NCBI GenBank assembly: GCA_963823495.1 | Contig: CAWGLV010000001.1 | Span: 1,860,001-1,924,000, forward strand | Origin: DATDAH01 sp963823495 | GTDB lineage: Bacteria > Actinomycetota > Acidimicrobiia > Acidimicrobiales > DATDAH01 | DNA: 64,000 bases | Direction: 5' to 3' | Shown: in pieces, positions 32,408-41,058 of the stretch | How the letters are laid out: each line of letters begins with the position of its first letter | Numbering within the stretch: the first letter of the stretch is position 1 | Translations under genes and position numbers: made by a program | Notes under the pieces: generated by a model | Told to the model about the DNA's origin: nothing | Seen by the model: the letters and a program-made list of their open reading frames with translations, nothing else | The model's database searches: none

Positions 32408-34762
32408 GTGACCGACCGGGCCAGAGTCGGCGCCATGACCCCGCGGCGTGGGCGCTGGCGGATCCGGGTGACCGGCGTCGTCCAGGGGGTCGGATTCCGG
32501 CCCTTCGTGCATCGCCTGGCCGACGATCTCGGGCTCAGTGGCACCGTCGGCAACGACGACGCCGGCGTGGTCATAGAGATCGAGGGGGAGGAGGACCGGC
32601 TGGAGGTGTTCGCCCGTCGGCTCCAGGGCGAGCCCCCACCCCTGTCCCGCGTCGAGGCGGTCACGGTGACCGACCAACCGGTGACGGGCAGCATGAACCC
32701 CTTCGCCATCGTGGCGTCGTCCGCCTCCACCGGTGACCGTCGGCCGCTGATCCCTCCCGACGTGGGGGTCTGTGCCCCCTGTCGGTCCGAGGTCGCGGAT
32801 CCTGCCGACCGGCGCCACCGCCATCCCTTCGCCAACTGCACCGACTGCGGGCCCCGCTACACGATCGTGCGGGACCTTCCCTATGACCGGGCGGCCACGA
32901 CGATGGCCGCGTTCGCCATGTGCCCGGCCTGCGCGGCCGAGTACGCCGACCCCACCGACCGGCGTCACCACGCCCAGCCGGTGAGCTGTCCCGACTGTGG
33001 CCCCCAGCTGAGCTTCGCCGTCGTGGGGGGCGCAGTGGAGTCGGGGACCGATGCGGTGCTGGCGGCGGTCCAGGCCACCCTGGTCGCCGGCGGCACGGTC
33101 GCCCTCAAGGGAGTGGGCGGCTACCACCTCCTGTGCGACGCCACCTCCGAGACCGCGGTGACCCGGCTACGGAGGCGCAAGGCCCGGGGGGACAAGCCCT
33201 TCGCCGTGCTCGTGCCGGACCTCGACGCGGCACGCCAGCTGGCGGACCTCGGGATCGAGGAGGTCGAGGCGCTGCGGTCGCCCGCGGGTCCGATCGTGCT
33301 GGCCCGCCGCCACGAGGTGACGCCGCTGGCGCCTTCGGTGGCTCCGGGCATCGACCTGGTCGGCCTGCTCCTGGCGTACACCCCGCTGCACATCCTGCTG
33401 TTCGAGCCGGTCCCGGGACACGACGTCGTCCCGCCGCGGTTCGTCGTGGCCACGTCGGGCAACCGGGCTGACGAACCCATCTGCCACGAGGACGACGATG
33501 CCCGCATCCGGCTGGGTCCCGTCGTCGATGCGCTCTGCGCCCACGACCGGCCCATCGCCGCGCCCTGTGACGACTCCGTGGTCCGGCTGATGGCCGGTCG
33601 CCTCCAGCCGGTGCGGCGGGCCCGCGGCTACGCCCCACTCCCGGTCGACCTGCCGGTGGCGGTGCCGGCGACCCTGGCCGTGGGCGGCGACCTGAAGAAC
33701 ACCTTCTGCCTGGCCGAGGGTCGGCGGGCCTGGCTGAGCCCCCACCTCGGTGACATGGGGAACCAGGAGACCTTGGACGCGTTCGATCATCGGGTCGAGG
33801 CCTTCTGCCGCATGCTCCGCATCGCCCCCGTGATCGTCGCCGCCGACGGTCATCCCGGCTACCTCAGCCGGCGCTGGGCCCGGGAGCGGTACGGGGGCAC
33901 GGTGGTCGAGGTCCAACACCACCACGCCCACGTCGCGGCCCTGATGGCCGAACAGGGCCTCGACGGCGCCGGCCCGGTGCTGGGGGTCGCCTTCGACGGG
34001 ACGGGCCACGGGGTCGATGCGGCGGGCGTCGGGCAGGCCTGGGGTGGCGAACTGCTGATCGCCGACTACGAGCGGGCCGACCGCGTCGGTCACCTCAGGG
34101 CGCTGCCCCTCCCCGGTGGCGACGCCGCGGTCCGCAACCCCTGTCGGGTGGCGCTGGCCTGGCTGCAGGCGTTGGGGATCGACGCCCCCGCCGACCTCCC
34201 CTCGGTGGTGGCCGTCGACGGCGTGGAGCGTGAGGTCGTCCGCCGTCAGGTCGACCTGGGCCTCGGCGGTGTCACCACGACGAGCGTGGGCCGGCTCTTC
34301 GACGTGGTCGCATCGCTGCTGGGCGTCTGCCACCGGGCCGGTTACGAGGGGCAGGCGGCCATGGAGCTGGAGGCGCACGCCGGGCGAGGTCGACCCGGGT
34401 CGGTGCACCTCGCCTTCGGCCGGGGCGATGACGGCGTCATCGACCCGGCGCCGGTGCTGGCCGCGATCGTCACGGCGTGCTCCTCGACGTCGGTCGACGA
34501 CCTGGCCCTGGCCTTTCACCAGGCGCTCGCCGACGTCGTGGCCGAGTCCGCGTCGGCCGTGCAGCGCCGGTTCGGTGCGATGCCGGTCGCCCTGACCGGC
34601 GGGGTGTTCCAGAATGCGATCATGACAACCCTCACCCGGCAGCGCCTCGAGGCCGAGGGCCACCACGTCCTCACCCATCGCGTGGTTCCCCCCAACGACG
34701 GCGGGCTCAGCCTGGGCCAGGCGGTCGTGGCCGGTCGCCGCCGTCAACGGGTCGAGGCCTGA
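32408..34762 (+). CDS. hypF: Carbamoyltransferase HypF (hydrogenase maturation)
   Basis: HypF turns carbamoyl phosphate and ATP into a carbamoyl-adenylate and transfers it to HypE for making the CN ligands of [NiFe] hydrogenase. All domains are visible in 784 residues: acylphosphatase (RVTGVVQGVGFRPFVHRLA, residues about 18-105), two zinc-finger pairs (CAPCRSEV..CTDCGPRY and CPACAAEY..CPDCGPQL, about 118-200), a YrdC domain (LKGVGGYHLLCDA, about 235-400) and a Kae1-like C-terminal domain (HHHAHVAALM, GVAFDGTGHG). The start may be GTG 32408 or ATG 32435. It is the first gene of the hyp set. Confidence 0.95.
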   Translation: MTDRARVGAMTPRRGRWRIRVTGVVQGVGFRPFVHRLADDLGLSGTVGNDDAGVVIEIEGEEDRLEVFARRLQGEPPPLSRVEAVTVTDQPVTGSMNPFAIVASSASTGDRRPLIPPDVGVCAPCRSEVADPADRRHRHPFANCTDCGPRYTIVRDLPYDRAATTMAAFAMCPACAAEYADPTDRRHHAQPVSCPDCGPQLSFAVVGGAVESGTDAVLAAVQATLVAGGTVALKGVGGYHLLCDATSETAVTRLRRRKARGDKPFAVLVPDLDAARQLADLGIEEVEALRSPAGPIVLARRHEVTPLAPSVAPGIDLVGLLLAYTPLHILLFEPVPGHDVVPPRFVVATSGNRADEPICHEDDDARIRLGPVVDALCAHDRPIAAPCDDSVVRLMAGRLQPVRRARGYAPLPVDLPVAVPATLAVGGDLKNTFCLAEGRRAWLSPHLGDMGNQETLDAFDHRVEAFCRMLRIAPVIVAADGHPGYLSRRWARERYGGTVVEVQHHHAHVAALMAEQGLDGAGPVLGVAFDGTGHGVDAAGVGQAWGGELLIADYERADRVGHLRALPLPGGDAAVRNPCRVALAWLQALGIDAPADLPSVVAVDGVEREVVRRQVDLGLGGVTTTSVGRLFDVVASLLGVCHRAGYEGQAAMELEAHAGRGRPGSVHLAFGRGDDGVIDPAPVLAAIVTACSSTSVDDLALAFHQALADVVAESASAVQRRFGAMPVALTGGVFQNAIMTTLTRQRLEAEGHHVLTHRVVPPNDGGLSLGQAVVAGRRRQRVEA

Positions 34763-34763
34763 G

Positions 34764-35021
34764 ATGTGCCTGGGCCTACCCGGCCGGATCCTCGAGGTCC
34801 ATGACGACCGGGGTACCCGCATGGCCACCGCCGACTTCGGCGGGGTGACCAAGGAGGTCTGCCTGGTCTACGTCCCCGAGGCCGAGGTGGGCCTCTACGT
34901 GATCGTGCACGCCGGCTTCGCCATCACCCTGCTCGACGAGGTGTCCGCCCTCGAGACGCTGGCCATGATGGGCGCCCTGGGGGCGATCGAGGCCGAGCTC
35001 GGCGGGGGCGACGAGGCGTGA
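34764..35021 (+). CDS. hypC: Hydrogenase maturation chaperone HypC
   Basis: An 85-residue HypC. The N-terminal MCLGLPGRI has the essential Cys at position 2, which binds the Fe(CN)2CO unit together with HypD and docks on the large-subunit precursor. The OB-like middle (TADFGGVTKEVCLVYVP) and the VGLYVIVHAGFAI stretch are typical. It starts 1 base after hypF and overlaps hypD by 4 bases. Confidence 0.95.
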   Translation: MCLGLPGRILEVHDDRGTRMATADFGGVTKEVCLVYVPEAEVGLYVIVHAGFAITLLDEVSALETLAMMGALGAIEAELGGGDEA

Positions 35022-36130
35022 AGTACCTGGAGGAGTTCGGTGACCCGGTCCTGGCGCGCAATCTGCTGGAGGCCATCGCCGCCGGGACCACGCGGCCCTG
35101 GGCGGTGATGGAGGTGTGTGGCGGCCAGACCCATTCGATCATCCGCCACGGCATCGACCAGTTGCTGCCCGAGGACATCGAGCTGATCCACGGTCCGGGC
35201 TGTCCGGTCTGTGTGACACCGCTGGAGACCATCGACCGGGCACTGCGCATCGCGGCCCGGCCCGAGGTCACGTTCTGCTCGTTCGGCGACATGCTGCGGG
35301 TGCCCGGCAGCGGGGGTGACCTGTTCGGGGTGAAGGCGGCCGGCGGTGACGTCCGCGTCGTCTACTCGCCGCTCGACGCCGTGGCGCTGGCCGAGGCCGA
35401 GCCCGACCGTGAGGTGGTGTTCTTCGGCGTGGGCTTCGAGACCACGGCCCCGGCCAACGCGATGGCCGTGGTCCAGGCCCGGGACCGGGAGGTGGGGAAC
35501 TTCTCGATGCTGGTCAGCCACGTGCTCGTGCCGCCGGCCATCGAGGCGCTGATGACCGCGGGAGCGGGGCGCATCGACGGCTTCCTCGCCGCGGGCCACG
35601 TGTGCACGGTGATGGGCACCGGGCAGTACGAGGCGCTGGCCGCCCGCCATGGGGTCCCGATCGTGGTGACCGGCTTCGAGCCCCTCGACGTGCTCGACGG
35701 GATCCGCCGCTGTGTCGCCCAACTGGAGGCCGGTCGGGCCGAGGTGGACAACGCCTACCCCCGTGCCGTGCGAGCCGAAGGCAACCCGGCGGCCCAGGCG
35801 GTGCTGGCCTCGGTGTTCGAGGTGTGCGACCGCCCCTGGCGGGGGATCGGCCCGATCCCTGACAGCGGCTGGCGGCTACGCGACGAGTTCCGGGGCTTCG
35901 ACGCGGAGGCCCGTTTCGACATCGGTGAGATCGAGGTCGAGGAGCCCGAGGCCTGTCGTAGCGGCGAGGTGCTCCAGGGCCTGATCAGGCCTGACGAGTG
36001 CGAGGCGTTCGGCGCGACCTGCACGCCCCGAACTCCCTTGGGGGCGACCATGGTCTCCTCGGAGGGCGCCTGTGCCGCCTACTTCAGCTACCGCCGGGCG
36101 GGGACCCCGGTGGCCTTCCGGGATGGCTGA
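35018..36130 (+). CDS. hypD: Hydrogenase iron-ligand scaffold HypD
   Basis: HypD is the iron-sulfur scaffold on which the Fe(CN)2CO group is built. The 370-residue protein has the conserved VCGGQTHSI, GPGCPVCVTP (the Cys pair), FCSFGDMLRVPG, FGVGFETTAPA and, at the end, the cysteine-rich region (PDECEAFGATCTPRTPLGA, SSEGACAAYF) that binds the [4Fe-4S] cluster. The gene overlaps both neighbours (hypC by 4 bases, hypE by 8), consistent with one tightly coupled operon. Confidence 0.95.
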   Translation: MKYLEEFGDPVLARNLLEAIAAGTTRPWAVMEVCGGQTHSIIRHGIDQLLPEDIELIHGPGCPVCVTPLETIDRALRIAARPEVTFCSFGDMLRVPGSGGDLFGVKAAGGDVRVVYSPLDAVALAEAEPDREVVFFGVGFETTAPANAMAVVQARDREVGNFSMLVSHVLVPPAIEALMTAGAGRIDGFLAAGHVCTVMGTGQYEALAARHGVPIVVTGFEPLDVLDGIRRCVAQLEAGRAEVDNAYPRAVRAEGNPAAQAVLASVFEVCDRPWRGIGPIPDSGWRLRDEFRGFDAEARFDIGEIEVEEPEACRSGEVLQGLIRPDECEAFGATCTPRTPLGATMVSSEGACAAYFSYRRAGTPVAFRDG

Positions 36131-37190
36131 GTCCGTCGATCCCACGGGTTGGACCTGCCCACTCCCGCTCCGGGACCACGACCGGGTGGTCCTGGGCCAC
36201 GGTGGGGGTGGGGTCCTCACCGCCGACCTGATCGAGCACCTGTTCCTGCCCGCCTTCGGGCCGGCGGCGGCCGAGGCCACACCCACCGACGCCGCCGTGC
36301 TGGACCTGGCGGGGCGAGGGTCGCGGCTGGCGTTCACCACCGACAGCTACGTCGTGCAGCCCCTGTTCTTCCCTGGCGGTGACATCGGGGAGCTGGCGGT
36401 CAACGGCACCGTGAACGACCTGGCCATGAGCGGGGCCGTCCCCCTCGCTCTGTCCTCCGCGTTCGTGTTGGAGGAGGGCCTCGAGCTGGAGGTGCTCGGG
36501 CGGGTGGCGACGTCGATGGGTCGGGCGGCCACCCGGGCCGGTGTCGGGCTGGTGACCGGGGACACGAAGGTGGTCGAGCGCGGCCACGGTGACGGCCTGT
36601 TCGTCACCACCTCCGGGGTCGGGGTGGTCGCCGAGGGAGTCGATCTCGGCCCCCATCGCATCCGGCCCGACGACGTGGTGGTCCTCAGCGGTCCGATCGG
36701 TCGCCACGGCATGGCGGTGCTGAGCGTGCGGGAGGGCCTCGAGTTCGGCACCGACCTGCGTTCGGACACCGCGCCCCTGAACGGGCTCGTGGCCGACATG
36801 CTCGCGGCCCCGGCGGAGGTCCACGCCCTGCGCGACCTGACCCGTGGTGGTCTCGCCGCCTCGCTGCACGAACTGGCGGCCCTCGCCGGCGTGGGCATCG
36901 AGTTGGACGAGCCGGCCGTGCCGGTGCCCGAGGCGGTCCGGTCGGCCTGCGACCTGATGGGGATGGATCCCCTGCACGTGGCGAACGAAGGGACCCTGGT
37001 GGCCTTCGTCGCCCCCGACGGTGCCGACGCACTGGTCGCCGCCATGCGGGCCACCGAGGTGGGGCGGGAGGCGATCGTCGTCGGTCGGGCGCTGGCCGAA
37101 CACCCCGGCGCGGTGCTCGCCCGCACCTCCCTCGGGGCCACGAGGGTCGTGGATCGACCCCTGGGCGAGCAGTTGCCCCGGATCTGTTGA
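36123..37190 (+). CDS. hypE: Hydrogenase maturation protein HypE
   Basis: HypE dehydrates the carbamoyl group received from HypF to a thiocyanate on its C-terminal cysteine, the source of the CN ligands. The 355-residue PurM-like protein has GHGGGG near the N-terminus, FTTDSYVVQPLFFPGGDIG, GDTKVVERG, and ends in PRIC, with the functional Cys as last residue. ATG 36123 is preferred because it overlaps the hypD end in the usual way and gives the normal N-terminus. Its stop is 12 bases from that of the convergent protease. hypA and hypB do not follow. Confidence 0.95.
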   Translation: MAESVDPTGWTCPLPLRDHDRVVLGHGGGGVLTADLIEHLFLPAFGPAAAEATPTDAAVLDLAGRGSRLAFTTDSYVVQPLFFPGGDIGELAVNGTVNDLAMSGAVPLALSSAFVLEEGLELEVLGRVATSMGRAATRAGVGLVTGDTKVVERGHGDGLFVTTSGVGVVAEGVDLGPHRIRPDDVVVLSGPIGRHGMAVLSVREGLEFGTDLRSDTAPLNGLVADMLAAPAEVHALRDLTRGGLAASLHELAALAGVGIELDEPAVPVPEAVRSACDLMGMDPLHVANEGTLVAFVAPDGADALVAAMRATEVGREAIVVGRALAEHPGAVLARTSLGATRVVDRPLGEQLPRIC

Positions 37191-37201
37191 GGTCGGTCGC
37201 G

Positions 37202-37684
37202 TCAGGGCGAGAGGTCGGCGTGGGTGGCCGTGAGCTCCTCGTGCACCGCCCGGGCGACAGCGGGAACCGCCCGGGCGACCGCCGCGGTGAGCCCGTAGCC
37301 CGGTTCGAAGCAGACCCCCTCGACGGCGAGGACCACGAGCCGGCCCGGTCGGCGTCCCAGCGCGGCGCCCAGGGCCCAGGCGTCAGCCACGCCGGCGCCG
37401 TGGCTGCTGGTCGGAGCGGCGAGACCGCCCAGCCCCCGGGCATCCTCGTCGTCGTCCACGACGAGGCGATGCACGGTGCCGGCCGGTTCGCCCGAGCAGA
37501 TGGCGTCGACGAGGACGACCAGTCCGACACCGTCCCAGGCCTCGACCAGGCGGGCGGGTTCTCCGTCCAGTTCGATCGCGACGGTTCGGGGGCACAGAGC
37601 GCGGGCACGGTCGACGACCGCCGGTCCGACGCCGTCGTCGCCCGCGAAGCGGTTGCCGATCCCGATGACCAGCGTGCGGCTCAT
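37202..37684 (-). CDS. Hydrogenase maturation protease
   Basis: A 160-residue endopeptidase of the HyaD/HybD/HoxW type that cuts the C-terminal peptide from the nickel-loaded large subunit. GIGNRFAGDDGVG at the start holds the first Ni-binding acid, VLVDAICSG the Asp of the second site, and SSHGAGVADAWALG the His. The start overlaps the stop of the large subunit gene as ATGA, so enzyme and target are translated together. Its target here should be the DPCISCATH tail of the adjacent subunit. Confidence 0.93.
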   Translation of the reverse strand: MSRTLVIGIGNRFAGDDGVGPAVVDRARALCPRTVAIELDGEPARLVEAWDGVGLVVLVDAICSGEPAGTVHRLVVDDDEDARGLGGLAAPTSSHGAGVADAWALGAALGRRPGRLVVLAVEGVCFEPGYGLTAAVARAVPAVARAVHEELTATHADLSP

Positions 37685-38985
37685 CGTCGCCGCACCCGGA
37701 GATCGAGGAAGTGGGTGGCACAGGAGATGCACGGGTCGTAGTTGCGGATGGCCTGCTCGGCGAGGTGGCGGAGGGCGTCGTCCTCGAGGTCGAGTGACCC
37801 TTCGACGAGATGGAAGAGATCGTGCTCGATCGTGGCCTGGTTCTGGGAGGTGGGCGGGGTGATCTGGGCCTCCACGATCAGGCCCGACTCGTCCAGGCGA
37901 TACCGGTGGTAGAGCAGGCCGCGGGGGGCCTCGGACACCCCATGGCCCTCGCCGGCCCGGGGTTCCACGGTCACGCTGGGGGCGTCGGGCTCCTCCCATC
38001 CATCGAGGATCGCCAGGGCCTCGACGCAGGCCTGGAGGGTCTCCACGGCCCGGGTCACGATGCTGCGGAAGGGATTGCGGGTGTCGGGTCCCAGGCCGAC
38101 GGCTCGGGCCGCGTCCCGCGCCGGCTCGGCGAGGGTGTCGAAGCCGAGGGCGAGTCGGGCCATCGGGCCGACCAGGTAGTTGCCCCGGTCGAGGAGGCGG
38201 GCGTGGAGGGCGGTGGTGTGGGCGACGGGCTCCTCGGCGATCGCCGTGCCGAATCCGGCGGCGTCCACGGCCAGGCCGGCGTCGCTGACGACCTTCCCGT
38301 CCATCACGGCGTAGCGGTCGGGGTGGGTGAGGGCCACCATCTCGTGGTCGTGGGTGAGGTCGGGGAACTCGAAGCCGCCCACCCAGCCCACGACCTCGGT
38401 GGCCAGGTCGATCGCCCGCAGCACCCGCTCGCGCAGGGCCCTCCGCTCGGCTCGGGACGGCAGTCGGTAGAAGCCGCCGACCTTGATGTTGACCGGATGG
38501 ATGGCCCGACCGCCGATCACCTCCACGATCTCGTTGCCGATCTTCTTCAGTTCGAGGCCGCGTTCCACCTCCGCTCGATGGGCCTGGGCCAGGTCGATCG
38601 CCCCCTCGAAGCCGAGGAAGTCGGGGGCGTGCAGCAGGTGGACGTGGAGGGTGTGGCTCTCGATCCACTCGCCGCAGTACAGGAGCCGTCGCAGGTCGTG
38701 CAACGGGCCGTCCACCCGGACCCCGCAGGCGTCCTCGATGGCCAGGCAGGCGCTCATCTGGTAGGCGACGGGGCAGATCCCACAGATCCGGGCGGTGATG
38801 TCGGCCGGTTCGGTGTAGGCCCGACCGACGAGGAAGGCCTCGAAGAAGCGCGGCGGCTCATAGATGCGGAGCTGGACGTCGCGGACCTCGTCACCGTCGA
38901 TGTCGACGAACATCGCGCCCTCCCCCTCCACCCGGGCGAGAGCCTCGACCTCGAGTCGCCGGCCGGCGGGGGCGCGGTGGGTCAT
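37681..38985 (-). CDS. hydA: [NiFe] hydrogenase group 3b, large (alpha) subunit
   Basis: The catalytic subunit, 434 residues, carrying the [NiFe] site. The two CxxC pairs are RICGICPVAYQ (about residue 65-75) and DPCISCATHFLDLRVRRR at the very end. Cleavage after the His of DPCxxCxxH would release a nine-residue tail. Group 3b enzymes are cytosolic, reversible, NAD(P)H-linked and often oxygen-tolerant; in mycobacteria a related enzyme is used for fermentation-like H2 production in hypoxia. The four-subunit order with a separate beta and gamma subunit supports group 3b rather than 3d. Start ATG 38985 overlaps the small-subunit stop. Confidence 0.93.
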   Translation of the reverse strand: MTHRAPAGRRLEVEALARVEGEGAMFVDIDGDEVRDVQLRIYEPPRFFEAFLVGRAYTEPADITARICGICPVAYQMSACLAIEDACGVRVDGPLHDLRRLLYCGEWIESHTLHVHLLHAPDFLGFEGAIDLAQAHRAEVERGLELKKIGNEIVEVIGGRAIHPVNIKVGGFYRLPSRAERRALRERVLRAIDLATEVVGWVGGFEFPDLTHDHEMVALTHPDRYAVMDGKVVSDAGLAVDAAGFGTAIAEEPVAHTTALHARLLDRGNYLVGPMARLALGFDTLAEPARDAARAVGLGPDTRNPFRSIVTRAVETLQACVEALAILDGWEEPDAPSVTVEPRAGEGHGVSEAPRGLLYHRYRLDESGLIVEAQITPPTSQNQATIEHDLFHLVEGSLDLEDDALRHLAEQAIRNYDPCISCATHFLDLRVRRR

Positions 38986-39770
38986 CGTGGTCCTCCGGCT
39001 TCTGCGGCTCGCTCGGCGGCCTCGGCGAAGGCCGGCGCGCCGACGTTGAAGGTCTTGAAGAGGCGCTGCAGCAGGTCGGTGGCGTGCCCCTGGGCCAGCA
39101 GGGTGTCGATGAGCGCCCCCGTGTCCGCCGACTCCGACGGGCCGAAGCATCCGAAGCACGCCCGACGGTAGGCGGGGCAGAGGGCGCCGCAGCCGGCGTG
39201 GGTGACCGGGCCGAGACAGGGGGCGCCCTCGGCGACCAGGACGCACGGGTGGCCGGCCTGCTTGCACTCGACACAGACCGAGTGCGAGGGCAGGTCCGGC
39301 GTGCGCCCGACGAGCAGGGCGCCGATCGTCTCGAGCAGTTGGCGCTTGTCGATCGGGCAGCCGCGGAGCTCCAGGTCCACGGCGACGTGCTCGGCGATGG
39401 GCGAGGAGCGGTCGAGGGTGGCGACGAAGCGGGGATCGGCGTAGACGATGGCGGCGTACTCGCGGACGTCGGCGAAGTTGCGCAGCGCCTGGATCCCCCC
39501 CGACGTGGCACAGGCCCCGATCGTGACCAGGACGCCGGACTGCTCCCGGATCTCCTGGATGCGCGCCGCGTCGTCGGGTGTGGTGACGGAACCCTCGACG
39601 AGCGACACGTCGTAGGGTCCGGCCACCTGCGCCCGGGTCGCCTCGAGGAAGTAGGCGATGTCGACGGCACCGGCGATGGCCAGTAGTTCGTCCTCGCAGT
39701 CGAGAAGGGTGAGCTGACAGCCGTCGCAGGAGGCGAACTTCCAGACGGCGAGGGACGGGCGGTTCACCAT
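38982..39770 (-). CDS. hydD: [NiFe] hydrogenase group 3b, small (delta) subunit
   Basis: A 262-residue electron-transfer subunit without a Tat signal, so cytosolic. The proximal cluster is bound by ASCDGCQL near the N-terminus, GACATSGGIQ and GCPIDKRQLLE. Further cysteines (CVECKQAGHPC, CLGPVTHAGCGALCPAYRRACFGC) bind two more clusters. Start ATG 39770 gives MVNRPSLAVWKFASC, a usual N-terminus; the longer frame upstream would overlap the gamma subunit. It overlaps hydG by 7 bases and hydA by 4. Confidence 0.93.
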   Translation of the reverse strand: MVNRPSLAVWKFASCDGCQLTLLDCEDELLAIAGAVDIAYFLEATRAQVAGPYDVSLVEGSVTTPDDAARIQEIREQSGVLVTIGACATSGGIQALRNFADVREYAAIVYADPRFVATLDRSSPIAEHVAVDLELRGCPIDKRQLLETIGALLVGRTPDLPSHSVCVECKQAGHPCVLVAEGAPCLGPVTHAGCGALCPAYRRACFGCFGPSESADTGALIDTLLAQGHATDLLQRLFKTFNVGAPAFAEAAERAAEAGGPR

Positions 39771-40597
39771 CCTCGGACCTCCAGGAGGGGGGCGGCGGCG
39801 GGCCAGTCCAGGATCGCGCCGGTTCGGCAGAGCAGGACCGGGCCGAGCTGGCACCGGCCGCACTGGCCGATCCCGCAGGCCATGTTGCGTTCGAGGGAGA
39901 GCCGGATGGCGTCGTCGGGGACCCCGAGGCTCACCAGGCGCTGGGCGGTGAAGCGCATCATGGGCTCAGGACCACACACCACCGCGGTTGTCGCCGGTGC
40001 GTCGGCCAGGGCCCGGCTCAGGGGGGCGGTCACCAGACCGACCTCACCCGACCAGCCGGGGGCGTCGAGGTCCACCGTCGTGTGCACCTCGATGCCGGCG
40101 TCGGCCCAGCGGGCCCGGTCGGCCGTGTACAGCAGCGCCTCGGGGGTCCGGGCACCGATGACCACGGTCGTGCGGCGGCGGCTGGTGAGGGCGGCTTCGA
40201 TCACCGGACGCACCGGGGCCAGACCGATGCCGCCGGCGACGACCAGCAGGTCCCGGTCGTCGTCGGGGTCGACGTCCCAGCCGGTGCCGAAGGGCCCTCG
40301 GACACCGAGGAGGTCGCCCACCGCAAGGGCCGCGAGCGCCGCGCTGACCGCGCCGACGGAACGGATCGTGTGCTCCTGGACCCCGGTCCCCAGGCCGCTG
40401 ACCGAGATGGGGGCCTCGCCCACGCCGAAGGGCCACAGCATGTGGAACTGGCCGGGAACGGCCTCGGGCAGCGGGGCCTCCACGGGCTCGACCACCAGCG
40501 TCACCACGTGGGGGGCCTCCGGGCGACGTTCGATCACCCGATACGGCGACGGGGTCCAGGCGGACGCGTCGGCGGGGCCCGCGGTGGTCACGGTCAT
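39764..40597 (-). CDS. hydG: Hydrogenase FAD/NAD(P)-binding (gamma) subunit
   Basis: A 277-residue ferredoxin-NADP+ reductase-type subunit. The FAD domain has GQFHMLWPFGVGEAPISVSG near residue 50-70, the NAD(P) domain LLVVAGGIGLAPVRPVI, and the C-terminus a [2Fe-2S] site in CGIGQCGRCQLG plus a fourth Cys (LLCRTG). This subunit links hydrogen oxidation to pyridine nucleotide reduction. The gene is packed between the cNMP-binding-domain gene (4-base overlap) and the small subunit. Confidence 0.92.
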   Translation of the reverse strand: MTVTTAGPADASAWTPSPYRVIERRPEAPHVVTLVVEPVEAPLPEAVPGQFHMLWPFGVGEAPISVSGLGTGVQEHTIRSVGAVSAALAALAVGDLLGVRGPFGTGWDVDPDDDRDLLVVAGGIGLAPVRPVIEAALTSRRRTTVVIGARTPEALLYTADRARWADAGIEVHTTVDLDAPGWSGEVGLVTAPLSRALADAPATTAVVCGPEPMMRFTAQRLVSLGVPDDAIRLSLERNMACGIGQCGRCQLGPVLLCRTGAILDWPAAAPLLEVRGW

Positions 40598-41058
40598 GGC
40601 GCCCGGTCCTCTCGGTAGAGGTCGGCCAGCCGGAGTCGGCTGGCGTGGAGGCGCTCGCCCAGCAGGGAGGTCACGCCGTGGCGCAGGACCCGGCCGAGGG
40701 GGTCATCGCCGTCCATGAGGTCGCGCAGGGCCGCGGCGTCCAGGTGGAGCAGGGCGACATCGGTCATCGCCCGGGCGTCCAGATCCCATCGGCGGTGGGG
40801 GAGGGCCCAGGACACGCCGACCGCGTCACCGGGCCCGAGGGTCTCGATGACCACATCGCCCCGCCCCGCGGCGTGCAGGCTGAGGGCCACGTGGCCCTCG
40901 ACCACGACGTGGAGGGCGTCGGCGGGATCCCCGGCGCGCAGGACCCGTTGGCCGGCGGAGACCTGGACCCGTTCGGCCATCGCCGCCAGCCGGCGCAGGT
41001 CGTCGTCGCCCGCGCCGGCGAAGAGGGGCGCCCGGACGAACGGCTGGGTGTCGCTCAT
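40594..41058 (-). CDS. Cyclic-nucleotide-binding-domain protein in the hydrogenase operon
   Basis: A 154-residue protein (ATG 41058) consisting of a Crp/cNMP-binding beta-barrel domain only: LFAGAGDDDLRRLAAMAE, GQRVLRAGDPADALHVVVEGHVALS, and DAVGVSWAL, where the phosphate-binding cassette would lie. No helix-turn-helix follows, only about 30 residues of helix. It is not a classical transcription factor; it may sense a nucleotide and act on the enzyme. It overlaps the genes on both sides (ATGA type), so it is made in fixed ratio with the hydrogenase subunits. The cassette arginine is unclear, so cAMP binding is not certain. Confidence 0.85.
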   Translation of the reverse strand: MSDTQPFVRAPLFAGAGDDDLRRLAAMAERVQVSAGQRVLRAGDPADALHVVVEGHVALSLHAAGRGDVVIETLGPGDAVGVSWALPHRRWDLDARAMTDVALLHLDAAALRDLMDGDDPLGRVLRHGVTSLLGERLHASRLRLADLYREDRAP

